DNA of 64,000 nt from Bacteroidales bacterium UBA3834 (lineage in GTDB: Bacteria; Bacteroidota; Bacteroidia; Bacteroidales; P3): the NCBI GenBank assembly GCA_002392965.1, contig DGIA01000006.1, forward strand, positions 62,001 through 126,000, written 5' to 3'. Within the stretch, counting starts at the first letter, position 1, and every line of letters begins with the position of its first letter. Shown here one piece after another: positions 1-9,800 of the stretch. The translations under genes were made by a program, and so were the position numbers. The notes beneath the pieces are model-generated. The model did not search any database, was not told where the DNA came from, and worked only from the letters and a program-made list of their open reading frames with translations.

Positions 1-9
1 GATTTCCAT
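1..9 (-). CDS. rplI: 50S ribosomal protein L9, first three codons only
   Basis: Reading the minus strand from position 9 gives ATG GAA ATC (Met-Glu-Ile), and then the window ends. A good Shine-Dalgarno sequence (AGGAGG) lies about 8 nt upstream, between rpsR and this start, which is unusual in Bacteroidetes. The order rpsF-rpsR-rplI is widely conserved, and L9 proteins commonly begin Met-Glu-Ile or Met-Lys-Ile. The identification therefore rests on gene order and three codons. Confidence 0.6.
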
Positions 10-28
10 CTATCTATCCTCCTTATTA

Positions 29-295
29 TTATTTGAGACAATCGGCGACGTAGGGCATCAGGGCGATGTGACGGGCGCGCTTGATGGCCTGCGAGACCTT
101 TTTCTGGTACTTGTTCGAGGTGCCGGTGATGCGACGAGGCAGAATCTTACCCTGCTCGTTGACAAACTTCAGCAGGAAATCGGCATCCTTATAGTCAATA
201 TATTTAATACCGAGCTTCTTGAAGCGGCAGTATTTCTTACGCTGGGTCTCCACGGCGATGGGAGTCAGATATTTGATTTCGCTTTCGTTAGCCAT
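29..295 (-). CDS. rpsR: 30S ribosomal protein S18
   Basis: The 88-residue protein matches S18, a small-subunit protein that binds 16S rRNA in the platform as a heterodimer with S6. The typical core is visible: a Tyr-Cys-Arg-Phe element near residue 22, then the stretch around Ile-Asp-Tyr-Lys-Asp, the Ile-Leu-Pro-Arg-Arg-Ile-Thr-Gly segment, and a basic C-terminal helix (Lys-Arg-Ala-Arg). The length is normal for the Bacteroidetes form. It follows rpsF with about 30 nt between them and precedes rplI, the usual ribosomal operon. No defect is seen. Confidence 0.97.
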   Translation of the reverse strand: MANESEIKYLTPIAVETQRKKYCRFKKLGIKYIDYKDADFLLKFVNEQGKILPRRITGTSNKYQKKVSQAIKRARHIALMPYVADCLK

Positions 296-323
296 TGTAA
301 TCTACTTTTAAACGGTTAAACAA

Positions 324-692
324 TTAAGCCTCTGCAGGTGCTTCGGCGGTTGCAGCGGCCTCAGCCTTCTTGGCGCGCTTCTTCTCGTTGTAAGCCACAG
401 CGTGCTTATCCAGACTGACAGTGAGGAAGCGGAGCAAACGCTCGTCACGCTTGTAGGCGACTTCAAGGTCATTGATGACGCTACCTTCGGCCTTGAACTC
501 TATAAGATAATAGAAGCCGGTGGTCTTTTTGCGGATGGGATAGGCCAGCTTGCGCATGCCCCAATTGTTCTCGTACACGATTTCTGCACCTTTCGAGGTC
601 AGAAGGTCGATGTACTTCTTTACCGTTTCCTTCATCTGTTCTTCAGACAAAACGGGAGTTGCAATGAAAACGGTTTCGTACTGTTTTACCAT
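324..692 (-). CDS. rpsF: 30S ribosomal protein S6
   Basis: This 122-residue protein is S6, the partner of S18 in the 30S platform. The start Met-Val-Lys-Gln-Tyr-Glu-Thr-Val at 692 is chosen because it gives the canonical S6 N-terminus. The open frame continues upstream only through a tRNA terminator and into tRNA-Thr, so a longer protein is not credible. A basic, Ala/Glu/Pro-rich tail (last ~20 residues) extends beyond the core ferredoxin-like fold. It is first in the rpsF-rpsR-rplI operon. No TAnnTTTG promoter motif is evident between the tRNA terminator and the start, so partial read-through from the tRNA transcript is possible. Confidence 0.96.
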   Translation of the reverse strand: MVKQYETVFIATPVLSEEQMKETVKKYIDLLTSKGAEIVYENNWGMRKLAYPIRKKTTGFYYLIEFKAEGSVINDLEVAYKRDERLLRFLTVSLDKHAVAYNEKKRAKKAEAAATAEAPAEA

Positions 693-720
693 TACTTTGT
701 GTTGTTTTGTTATTTGATAA

Positions 721-757
721 TAAATAAAAAGAAGCAGAACACCATGTTCTGCTTCTT
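721..757 (-). terminator. Rho-independent terminator after tRNA-Thr
   Basis: A 13-bp perfect stem (729-741 pairing with 745-757) with a 3-nt loop is followed on the minus strand by TTTTTATTTATT. It lies directly downstream of the tRNA array and upstream of rpsF, so it either ends the tRNA transcript or attenuates read-through into the ribosomal operon. Confidence 0.85.
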
Positions 758-767
758 GTTTGTTTTG

Positions 768-840
<73 letters not shown>

Positions 841-856
841 GGTTGCGGTTCTGTAG

Positions 857-930
857 TCGGGGTGAGAAGACTCGAACTTCCGGCCTCCACGTCCCGAACG
901 TGGCGCGCTAGCCAACTGCGCTACACCCCG
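857..930 (-). tRNA. tRNA-Pro (anticodon CGG)
   Basis: The cloverleaf on the minus strand has acceptor CGGGGTG/CACCCCG, anticodon stem CCACG/CGTGG around loop TTCGGGA, and T-loop GTTCGAGTC. Anticodon CGG reads CCG (Pro). The 3' CCA is not encoded. It is separated from tRNA-Lys by 6 nt. Confidence 0.95.
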
Positions 931-936
931 CGATAG

Positions 937-1009
937 TGTCCTGGCAGGGATTCGAACCCTGGACCCATTGATTAAGAGTCAATTGCTCTACCAGCTGAGC
1001 TACCAAGAC
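937..1009 (-). tRNA. tRNA-Lys (anticodon CTT)
   Basis: The acceptor GTCTTGG pairs with CCAGGAC (one G-U). The anticodon stem ATTGA/TCAAT encloses loop CTCTTAA, so the anticodon is CTT, reading AAG (Lys). The T-arm contains GGTTCGAATCC. The 3' CCA is not encoded. Confidence 0.95.
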
Positions 1010-1113
1010 ATTATTATCTTTCGCTTGTGCTTTCTGACAACCTCATCGGCCCTTCTACAGGGCGTTGGAACATGGACTTTGACGTTGCCACACAACATTT
1101 CAAACTACTCTCT

Positions 1114-1189
<76 letters not shown>

Positions 1190-1199
1190 ATTGCCTTAG

Positions 1200-1282
1200 T
1201 ACTCCGGGTGGGACTTGAACCCACACGCCCTTGCGGGCAAGGGATTTTAAGTCCCTCGTGTCTACCATTCCACCACCAGAGC
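1200..1282 (-). tRNA. tRNA-Leu (anticodon TAA)
   Basis: This is a class II tRNA of 83 nt with a long variable arm (TTGCCCGCAA type). The anticodon loop CTTAAAA gives TAA, reading UUA (Leu). The T-arm contains GGGTTCAAGTCCC. It lies between the two identical Gly tRNAs. CCA is not encoded. Confidence 0.95.
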
Positions 1283-1305
1283 CTCTCTCTCTGATTTAGG
1301 AGCCT

Positions 1306-1381
<76 letters not shown>

Positions 1382-1417
1382 ATCTAAGATGCCGCTTCGT
1401 AACCTCAAAAGCGGGTG

Positions 1418-1449
1418 CAAAAGTACAAACATTTTTGAAACTGACAAAA
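1418..1449 (-). promoter_or_regulatory. Bacteroidetes-type promoter of the tRNA array
   Basis: On the minus strand TTTTGTC is followed, after a 19-nt spacer, by TACTTTTG (1418-1425). This matches the Bacteroidetes -33/-7 pattern TTG-N19-TAnnTTTG. It points at tRNA-Gly copy 1 and lies just beyond the mutS stop codon. Confidence 0.85.
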
Positions 1450-1455
1450 TATTTT

Positions 1456-4092
1456 TTATTTTTTCCCAACAATCTTCTTAATCTCGTTCAGTTTCAACAA
1501 AGCTTCTAGTGGCGTAAGTGTATCAATATCAATATTCAATATCTTATCCTTAATCTCCATCAAGGTCGGATCTTCCAGTTGGATAAAACTCAACTGATAA
1601 CCCGGCATTGACTCGTTTTTTTCTTCTTTTTCACTCTGTTTTTTGCATTTTTCACCCTCTTTGACCGTATGGTTGTTTTTTGCCTCAAGGATTTGAAGCA
1701 TGGCATCGGCTCGATTGACCACCTGTGGTGGCATACCCGCCAAGCGCGCCACATGAATACCGAAACTATGCTCACTTCCTCCAGGCACCAACTTGCGCAG
1801 AAAGATGACCCTACCATCTATTTCCTTCACACTCACATGATAATTCTTAATGCGCTCATACTGGCTCTCCATCTCAATAAGTTCGTGGTAATGTGTGGCG
1901 AACATCACTTTGGGCCGAGCTTTATTGTTATTGTGAAGGTATTCGGTTATCGCCCAAGCAATGGATATGCCATCGTAGGTCGATGTACCCCGTCCTATCT
2001 CGTCAAGCAACACTAAACTCCGATCACTGACATTATTGAGGATACTGGCAGTCTCATTCATCTCCACCATAAAGGTTGATTCTCCGCTACTCAAGTTGTC
2101 GCTCGCGCCCACGCGCGTGAATACCTTATCTACAAGACCCACCACAGCTCGTTTAGCAGGGCAATAGCTACCCATCTGGGCCATTAGCACGATAAGGGCT
2201 GTCTGACGAAGCAAGGCCGACTTACCGGACATATTGGGGCCTGTAACTATTATAATCTGCTGATGCTCATCATCAAGCATTACATCATTGCTAACATACT
2301 GTTCCCCAGCAGACATCTGTGTTTCAATGACCGGATGCCGTCCTTCTGTTATTTCGATTTTATTATCGTCTGTCAACTCCGGGCGACAATAGTTGCATCC
2401 GAGCGCCACTTCGGCGAAACTCTGCAGGCAATCCAAATGGGCAACCATCTGTGCATCATATTGTATCGGCTGCACATATTCCGTCACTGCCGCCATCAAT
2501 TGGTTGTACAACTGCATTTCCAGTGCCAGAATACGCTCTTCGGCCCCCAATATTTTGTCTTCGTATTCCTTCAATTCCGGCGTGATATACCGCTCGGCAT
2601 TGGTCAGCGTCTGACGTCTCACCCACCCTTCCGGCACCTTGTCCTTGTGTGTGTTATACACTTCAAAATAATATCCGAAGATATTGTTGAAGCCTATCTT
2701 GAGCGAGGGAATACCCGTAGCTTCACTCTCCTTCTGCTGCAAGGACATCAGGTATTCTTTCCCCGACCCTGCCATCGAGCGCAGTTCATCCAACTCCGCA
2801 CTCACACCCGTAGCCATCACACCTCCCTTTTCCACTTTGGCAGGAGGCTCTTCCTTCACCTCGCGCCCGATACGTTCGGCCAAGGTTGCACAAGGATTCA
2901 TCTGCTCCGCCATTCTCAACAAGGCCTCATTCCCGCTTTTCTCGCACAACATCTTCACCTCACCTACCGCGTCCAAAGAACGACGTAGCTGAAGCATCTC
3001 CCGGGGGTTGATGCGTCCCACAGCCGCCTTGGTTATCAATCGTTCCAAATCACCGATGGCCTTTATCTGGACACCCAACAACTGGCGCAATTCTGCATCA
3101 CGTACCAGTTCATCCACTACCCGCAGACGCTCTTCTATAAGCTCTTTCTCTTTTAATGGCATCAGCACCCATCGTCTCATCAGGCGCGAACCCATCGGAG
3201 TAAGGGTCTGATCTATCACATCAAGCAACGTCCGAGCATTGTCATTGGGCGACGACACCAGTTCCAAATTCCTCACTGTGAAGCGGTCAAGCCATACATA
3301 TCGATCCCGTTCCACACGGTTCAACCTTGTGATGTTGGCCGTCTGATTATGCTGAGTGTCTTGCAGATAGTAGAGTACTGCACCAGCCGCGATAATACCC
3401 ATGTCCAGATCCTCCACGCCGAATCCCTTCAGCGATGATGTACCAAACTGTTTCAACAGCAACTCACGGGCAAAATCAGGAGCAAACACCCAGTCGTCAA
3501 AGGTGTTGCAATAGTATTTCTCAGAAAAATGTTCGGTGAACCAGCGTTGCTTTTTGCGTTGCAGCACCACCTCCGAAGGATGGAAGTTGGACATCAATTT
3601 GTCGATATAGGCCATATCGCCTTGTGCCACATAAAACTCGCCCGTCGATACATCCAAGAAACTAACTCCGTGGACCTTGTCGGTCAAGTGCAAGCCACAA
3701 AGGAAATTGTTCTCCCTCACTTCGAGTACCATGTCGTTGTACGCCACCCCGGGGGTAACCAACTCCGTGATACCGCGTTTCACCAACCCCTTGGCAGTCT
3801 TCGGATCTTCCAATTGCTCGCAGATAGCCACTCTGTGGCCAGCCCTGACCAACCGCGGAAGATACTGTTCTATTGCATGATATGGCACTCCTGCCAGATC
3901 GGTATGTTCACCACCGCCTGCCATCTTGCGGGTCAACGTCAAACCAAGTATCTGCGACGCCTTCCGGGCATCCTCTCCAAATGTCTCGTAAAAATCGCCG
4001 ACACGGAACAGCAGTATCGCATCCGGAAACTTCTTCTTCAGTTCCGCATGTTGCCGCATCAACGGCGAGCCGTCATCTTTCTTTTTTGCCAT
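1456..4092 (-). CDS. mutS: DNA mismatch repair protein MutS
   Basis: This 878-residue ATPase recognises base mismatches and small loops and starts methyl-independent mismatch repair with MutL. The N-terminal mismatch-binding domain carries Gly-Asp-Phe-Tyr-Glu (the Phe-x-Glu mismatch wedge). The C-terminal ATPase carries the Walker A Gly-Pro-Asn-Met-Ser-Gly-Lys-Ser (about residue 617) and the Walker B/signature Asp-Glu-Ile-Gly-Arg-Gly-Thr-Ser (about 694). The start Met-Ala-Lys-Lys-Lys at 4092 is preferred over longer in-frame codons, which would overlap the ABC-F gene. It lies 17 nt after the ABC-F gene, so it is the third gene of a tonB-like/ABC-F/mutS operon. It is full length with no defects. 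Confidence 0.97.
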   Translation of the reverse strand: MAKKKDDGSPLMRQHAELKKKFPDAILLFRVGDFYETFGEDARKASQILGLTLTRKMAGGGEHTDLAGVPYHAIEQYLPRLVRAGHRVAICEQLEDPKTAKGLVKRGITELVTPGVAYNDMVLEVRENNFLCGLHLTDKVHGVSFLDVSTGEFYVAQGDMAYIDKLMSNFHPSEVVLQRKKQRWFTEHFSEKYYCNTFDDWVFAPDFARELLLKQFGTSSLKGFGVEDLDMGIIAAGAVLYYLQDTQHNQTANITRLNRVERDRYVWLDRFTVRNLELVSSPNDNARTLLDVIDQTLTPMGSRLMRRWVLMPLKEKELIEERLRVVDELVRDAELRQLLGVQIKAIGDLERLITKAAVGRINPREMLQLRRSLDAVGEVKMLCEKSGNEALLRMAEQMNPCATLAERIGREVKEEPPAKVEKGGVMATGVSAELDELRSMAGSGKEYLMSLQQKESEATGIPSLKIGFNNIFGYYFEVYNTHKDKVPEGWVRRQTLTNAERYITPELKEYEDKILGAEERILALEMQLYNQLMAAVTEYVQPIQYDAQMVAHLDCLQSFAEVALGCNYCRPELTDDNKIEITEGRHPVIETQMSAGEQYVSNDVMLDDEHQQIIIVTGPNMSGKSALLRQTALIVLMAQMGSYCPAKRAVVGLVDKVFTRVGASDNLSSGESTFMVEMNETASILNNVSDRSLVLLDEIGRGTSTYDGISIAWAITEYLHNNNKARPKVMFATHYHELIEMESQYERIKNYHVSVKEIDGRVIFLRKLVPGGSEHSFGIHVARLAGMPPQVVNRADAMLQILEAKNNHTVKEGEKCKKQSEKEEKNESMPGYQLSFIQLEDPTLMEIKDKILNIDIDTLTPLEALLKLNEIKKIVGKK

Positions 4093-4109
4093 CGCTAAAC
4101 TTAAATATC

Positions 4110-6041
4110 TTATTGTCCTTCCGCCAGAATAACTGCATCCTCCCACTCTTCCATCTTGCGTTCAAGGATTGCCTTCAATTCTTGGTACTCTTTGTAAAAC
4201 ACCTCATCTTGAGGAGCTCCAGTAGCCAACAAAGTATCCTTTTCTTCTATCTGTTTTTCTATCTCTTCTATTTCCTGCTCTTTCTGTTTCACTGCATTCT
4301 GCAGTTTTCTCCGCTCCCGTTCCCGCTCTTTACTCTGCTCATAGGCCAACTTGCCCTCCTTTAATGCAGATTGGGCAGCAAACGACGACTGACCTCTATT
4401 CCCCTTAACCAATTCCTCATTCTTTGTTTCCTGCTCCGCACTACTCTTGACAAACTCCATTATATCGCCCTTGAACTCGTGCACCTCACCATCCCTGAAC
4501 TCATAAAGTTCATCGGTCAATCCGCCAAGGAAGTCTCGGTCGTGGCTCACCACGATGAGCGTCCCTGTGTATTGCAGCAGCGCGTTCTTAAGCACATCTT
4601 TCGAGTTCATATCCAGGTGATTGGTCGGCTCGTCGAGGATAAGCAGGTTGCTGGGGGTGAGCAACAACTTGGCCAATGCCAACCGCGCCTTCTCACCGCC
4701 CGACAATACCTTGACCTTCTTATCCATATCCTCGCTGCTGAACAGAAAACTGCCCAATATATTGCGTATCTTGGGACGGATATCACCAGTCGCCACATCG
4801 TCGATTGTCTCAAAAACCGTACGGTTCAAGTTGAGCATGGCGGCTTGATTTTGTGCATAGTATCCCATCACCACTCCAGCTCCGAGACGTAGCACGCCTG
4901 TGTAGTCGTTGATTTCTCCCACGATAATTTTTGCCATGGTACTCTTGCCCTCTCCGTTGCGCCCCACAAAAGCCACTTTCCGTCCGGATGTGAGCAACAG
5001 ATCCACCTTGTCGAAAACCTGATGTTCCCCGTAAGCCTTGCCCACACCTTGGGCCTCCACCACAATCTTGCCGCTATGAGGCGCAGGTGGAAACTGAAAA
5101 TGGATACTTTCATCCGACACCTCATCGACCACCACCTTCTCCATGCGCTCCAACATCTTCACACGACTCTGCACCTGCTTTGCCTTGGTAGCCTTGTAGC
5201 GGAAACGCTCGATAAAAGCCTCAATCTGTGCCACCTGGCGTTGCTGGTTGGTCAGCTGAGCCATCTGACTGGCCCGCCGCTCCTGCATCTGTACCACATA
5301 CTCGGAATAGGAACACTTATAGTCGTAGATGCGGCCGGCGGTGATTTCAATGGTACGCTTGGTGATATTATCCAGGAAAGTGCGATCATGGCTCACCAGC
5401 ACCACAGCGCCGCTGTAACCCGCCAGATAATCCTCCAACCATTGTATGGATACAATATCCAGATGGTTGGTGGGCTCATCAAGCAACAGAAAGTCGGGGT
5501 GACGAAGCAGCAACTTGGCCAACTCCACTCGCATCTGCCATCCGCCGCTGAACACAGCCACCGGTCGTTCGAAGTCTTCATGCTTGAATCCCAATCCCAG
5601 CAGCACCTTCTCAGCCGCCTCACGACGCCTTCCGCCGCCGAGAATAGACAAGCGCTCCGTCACCTCGTTGTGGTGTTCCAGCAACCGTGTGTAAGCCTCC
5701 GACTCATAGTCGGTTCGTTCTGCAATCTCCAACGTCAGCCGTTCTTGCTCTCGCTCCAGTTCGTCCAACTGGCTGAAAGCGGTCAACGTCTCCTCGATGA
5801 CGGTGCCCACGGCATCGGGCACCATCTCCTGCGGCAGGTATCCCACTGTCTGCCCGGCAGCGATAATCATGGTGCCGTTTTCCGGCTCCTGTTCACCGCA
5901 TAAAATCTTCAGCAGGGTAGATTTACCTGCCCCATTCATACCAACAAGGCCGACCCTGTCGTGGTCGGCGATGTTGAATGTTACGTTCTTAAAAAGCTCG
6001 GTGCCTGTAAACTGCACCGACAGGTTGTTGACGCTAATCAA
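4110..6041 (-). CDS. ABC-F family ATP-binding protein (Uup/EttA-like)
   Basis: The 643-residue soluble protein has two ABC ATPase domains and no membrane segment, the hallmark of ABC-F ribosome-associated proteins that act on translation or ribosome rescue. Domain 1 has Walker A Gly-Met-Asn-Gly-Ala-Gly-Lys-Ser (about residue 35), signature Phe-Ser-Gly-Gly and Asp-Glu-Pro-Thr-Asn-His. Domain 2 has Gly-Arg-Asn-Gly-Glu-Gly-Lys-Ser (about 355) and Leu-Ser-Gly-Gly. The interdomain linker is rich in Arg/Lys, as in the ribosome-contacting linker. Residues ~540-643 form a charged coiled-coil tail as in Uup. The start is inferred as TTG at 6041, 5 nt after the tonB-like stop, because homologues begin Met-Ile-Ser-Val and no ATG fits. 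The open frame upstream of it overlaps the tonB-like gene. Confidence 0.92.
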   Translation of the reverse strand: MISVNNLSVQFTGTELFKNVTFNIADHDRVGLVGMNGAGKSTLLKILCGEQEPENGTMIIAAGQTVGYLPQEMVPDAVGTVIEETLTAFSQLDELEREQERLTLEIAERTDYESEAYTRLLEHHNEVTERLSILGGGRRREAAEKVLLGLGFKHEDFERPVAVFSGGWQMRVELAKLLLRHPDFLLLDEPTNHLDIVSIQWLEDYLAGYSGAVVLVSHDRTFLDNITKRTIEITAGRIYDYKCSYSEYVVQMQERRASQMAQLTNQQRQVAQIEAFIERFRYKATKAKQVQSRVKMLERMEKVVVDEVSDESIHFQFPPAPHSGKIVVEAQGVGKAYGEHQVFDKVDLLLTSGRKVAFVGRNGEGKSTMAKIIVGEINDYTGVLRLGAGVVMGYYAQNQAAMLNLNRTVFETIDDVATGDIRPKIRNILGSFLFSSEDMDKKVKVLSGGEKARLALAKLLLTPSNLLILDEPTNHLDMNSKDVLKNALLQYTGTLIVVSHDRDFLGGLTDELYEFRDGEVHEFKGDIMEFVKSSAEQETKNEELVKGNRGQSSFAAQSALKEGKLAYEQSKERERERRKLQNAVKQKEQEIEEIEKQIEEKDTLLATGAPQDEVFYKEYQELKAILERKMEEWEDAVILAEGQ

Positions 6042-6046
6042 AGCAC

Positions 6047-6733
6047 TTAGCGCAGGTTGAAGTTGACGGGCAGGTTGAACTGCACACGGACAGCTTTGCC
6101 GCGCTGCTTGCCAGGCGTCCACTTGGGCATCGACTTCACCACACGGACAGCCTCTGCACCACAGCCACCGCCGATGTCGCGAAGCACCTTGCAACCCGTG
6201 ATGCTACCGTCACGCTCCACCACAAAGGTGACATACACACGTCCGGTAATGTTGTTGTCGCGGGCCAACTGCGGATACTTGATATTCTGGGCCAGATACT
6301 TGTACAGAGCCTCCATGCCGCCGGGGAATTCAGGGTCGTTCTCCACAACAGTGAAAATCTGCTGCTCTTCTTCCTCTTCTTCTTCCTCGATCTTGACGGG
6401 GGTAATCTCGATGTTCTTGGTTTCTTCGGTCACCTCGGCATTGACAACCAGTTCATTCTTCACCTCCTTGTCATCCTCGACCACTTCAAACTCGGTGGTC
6501 ACTTCGGGCTGCTCGGGGGGAGGCGGTGGGGGAAGTTCTTCCTGCTGGGTCTGGATGACGATTTCCTCCTGTTCCTCGCTGGCCTGACGCTCAAACTGCA
6601 CTTTCTCCTCCGAATCATAGGACTTCAGATTGAAGGCGACCAACGCGGCCACAAGAATCACCACCAAACCAATCTCTAAGTAGAGTCCTCGACGGTTTTC
6701 GAGGTCGGCCTTGGGATTTTTCTTCAATTCCAT
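6047..6733 (-). CDS. TonB family energy transducer
   Basis: The 228-residue protein has a single N-terminal membrane anchor (about residues 17-38), an acidic stretch and a Pro-rich periplasmic linker (run of six Pro near residue 70). The C-terminal TonB domain contains the typical Asn-Ile-Thr-Gly-Arg-Val-Tyr-Val segment, Phe-Val-Val-Glu-Arg-Asp-Gly and a final Val-Asn-Phe-Asn-Leu-Arg. TonB proteins couple the proton-motive force, through ExbB/ExbD, to outer-membrane transporters. Bacteroidetes carry many paralogues, and ExbB/ExbD are not adjacent here. It is the first gene of an operon with the ABC-F protein and mutS. Confidence 0.92.
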   Translation of the reverse strand: MELKKNPKADLENRRGLYLEIGLVVILVAALVAFNLKSYDSEEKVQFERQASEEQEEIVIQTQQEELPPPPPPEQPEVTTEFEVVEDDKEVKNELVVNAEVTEETKNIEITPVKIEEEEEEEEQQIFTVVENDPEFPGGMEALYKYLAQNIKYPQLARDNNITGRVYVTFVVERDGSITGCKVLRDIGGGCGAEAVRVVKSMPKWTPGKQRGKAVRVQFNLPVNFNLR

Positions 6734-6796
6734 ATTTTTGTCTTTTAATTATTTATTCCACTTTTAGGGGCATTCCGCACCCTCTTTTTCGCACCG

Positions 6797-6826
6797 CTAA
6801 ATTACGAAAAAAAACCAATTTACCAA
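6797..6826 (-). promoter_or_regulatory. Promoter of the tonB-like/ABC-F/mutS operon
   Basis: On the minus strand TTG (6824-6826) and TAATTTAG (6797-6804) are separated by 19 nt. This is one mismatch from the TAnnTTTG consensus. The leader to the tonB-like start is about 55 nt. Confidence 0.6.
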
Positions 6827-6870
6827 CAACAAAATGTGAAAAACAGAAAAATTTAACATTTCTTTCACTT

Positions 6871-9800
6871 TCACATCACCTGCCGAACCTTGACATCGGG
6901 CAGGTAGAGCAGCCAACCGCTGACATTGGAATATCCCATGTCGCGCACAACTTCGCAGTAGCGTCGCACTTGCCTGTCGTGCACCTCGCCGAGATCCTGT
7001 CCGGTCTTGAAATCGACCACCCAGGTCGCTTCGGGTGTAAACACCACTCGGTCAGGCCGCATCAACATCGCACCGTCGGTCAGGTCGCATTCGTTCTTCA
7101 CCTCATATCCTTCATTAAAGAAACGAGCCGATTCGGGATGAGTCATCACGCTGTCAACCAATGCCTCTAATCGCTCGCGCTCTCCGTCGGCAAGCGGCGT
7201 CTGACGGGTGAACCGTTCCAGAGCGGCCCGTGCGTCGCCAGCATGGCGTATGTCGGAAAGCAAAGCATGGGCGTAGGTGCCGAAACGCACTTTTTCCTCC
7301 TGCATGGGGTCGAGCCTCCGCTCATCGGGCGAAGCCACCGCCACCTTTCCGCTCCATCGGGCAAAACTGACATCCTCAATAGCCAGTTTCTCCACCCGGC
7401 AATCCGTTGAGCCCTCCTTCGGCACATGACGGAACGCCACATCGCCGAGCCACGGTTTCTTTTCATCCATAAACCCTTGCAGCATCTGCGGATAACTCAC
7501 CTCATCCGATGCCGAACCCTCTTTCGGCGTAGGGCATACCACGAAGAGTTGTTCCCGGGGACGCGTAAGAGCCACATAAAGCACATTGAGCTTATCGACT
7601 TCGTCGAGCCGCTGTTCTTCAGCTCTCACATCGTCGAACCGCGACGACCGTTTCTTGTCGAACTCCACAAATGCCGCCGGCAACCTGTGTCCACCCACCT
7701 CGTACTTGTCGCCCAAATCCACCCACAACTTGTAGCCTTTCCAACTGGGCGGAAAAAAGGGACAGATGATGACCGGCGCCTCCAAACCTTTGGACTTGTG
7801 GATGGTCATCAAGCGCACGGCGTCAATCCCTTCAGGCATAGCCACCGAGAGCTGCCTCGACCGGCTGTCGGAAGGATCGCCGGCATTGTCGTCGAACCAT
7901 TCCAGAAAAGCATCCACGCCTTCGCCACGACGGGTGACAAAGGACGCGGCACATCCCAACAGCGAGCCCACATAAGCCGCATCGACCTTGCCCAAGTGCA
8001 GCTGCCGCACAATTTCTTCGCAGCAATCGTAAAGGCCCAAACCTGCAAGATACGAGGGATTGAATTCCAGCGCTCCGGGGTCATTGCGCAGCAGGGCTCC
8101 CACATCGACCGGCCCCTCTCCGAGGAATGCCTCGCCATAGACACTTCCGATGAGCCCCAAGGCGTGGAGACGCTGCAGCAGGTCGGCGGCGGCCACCCGG
8201 TCGCTGCCGTCGCGGAGCAGCCGCAAGGCAGCCACAACCGCCATCACGGCATGACTGCGCGTAAGGAAGAACGACTCGCTGGAGCTCAACGCAATAGACA
8301 TTTCCTCGTCATGTTCCTGCAAATAAGTTCCCACATGGTCGAGATCGCTTTTGTTGCGCCCCAGTATCATTATGTCTCGCAGGTTGTAGCCCTGCTCCCG
8401 CACCAGCCGCACGATAGTCTTCCGTATGTACTCATACACAGCGTCGGAATCGTCGGGATCCACAAAAGCGACTTCCACATGCCCGTCGGGCACCTCCTTG
8501 CCGGGCAGGTGCTGCCACAAGGCGGGGTGGCCTTCATCGTCGGGTTGCCCGATATATATCTGCTGCGCCAACTCATTGTCGGCGAATGGCTTCTGCTGCA
8601 ACAGCCAAGTGAAGAAGCGGTTGTTGAACTCCACCACACTCCGCGCGGTGCGGAAGTTGCGGCTGAGGTTCACATCGCTGTAGTTACCCTGCGCCTCGAG
8701 CGTCTGCCCGTGGAGAGCCATCCCCTCGACATGCGGCAAGCGTACGAACTGGCGCACATCGCCTTGGCGGAAGCGATAGATGGCCTGCTTCCCGTCGCCC
8801 ACCACCAGCGACTCATAGCGTTGCGACACACCGTTTTCCACCAACGGCACCAGATTGTGCCATTGCAGCACCGATGTATCCTGGAACTCGTCGATCAAGA
8901 AGTGGTGATAGCGGTTGCCCAACCGCTCGTAGATAAACGGTGCCGGCTCTTCACACACTATTTTGTTAATCAACCGATTGAACTCCGACAGATGCACTAT
9001 GTCGTTATCTTTGGCATAAAGTTTCAATTGCTCGGCAAGTTGTCCCAGCAAAGCCATGGAATACAGGTTTTTGAGCAGCAGCGACCGGGTGTTGTAGTCG
9101 CGCAAGCCTTGTCCTTCGCCGCCGACCACCGTCCCGACGAGCGCCAACGTGCGTTCATAGATGGCTTGCATCGTGCCGGAGGCGGCCTGCAAACCGTCGC
9201 GCAGCGCAGGGACACACTTGGCGCTGTGCCACTTGCCCTGCTCCATATTTTCCGCCACCGTCTTGGTCATCGGACGGATATTGCCCTCCGCCAATCCTCT
9301 GAAGTAACCGTAGTAGCCATTCTTACCACCGGCACAATCGGCCTCGCCTACCCCAATCTGTGCCAACAGCGCCATCATCTCTCCGCCGCAGCGGCGCACC
9401 TCTTGTTCGAAGTGCCGGTTGTCGGCTGTCAGCGATCGGTGCATGTCGTTGAAATCACTCAGTTTCAACTTTGAGAGAGCCTCCACATAGGGTTCGGTGC
9501 CTTCCTTGAAAAGCTGCTCCGCCAGCGATGCCATCGCCCCCTCGATGCGGTAGCCGCGCTCCTCCTCCATGCGACTGTCGGCAAAGGCCTGAACCAAAGA
9601 GGTAAGTTCCTCGTTTCCTGGCGTGCCCACCAACGACATCACCCCCTCGACCGCCTGCGCGATCATTTCATCCTGGTCAATCTTCACCTCGAAATCCATC
9701 GGCCGGTTCAGGTCGTGGGCAAAGGTGCGCACGATGCGGTGCATGAAGCTGTCGATGGTGCACACCGAGAGGTCGCTGTATTGATGCAGCACCGCCGACC

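Noticed and set aside
7426..9474. A 682-codon open frame opposite the addA-like gene
   Set aside because: It is His/Gln/Arg-rich with no motif and lies fully inside a gene with clear helicase motifs; codon bias on the real strand opens it.
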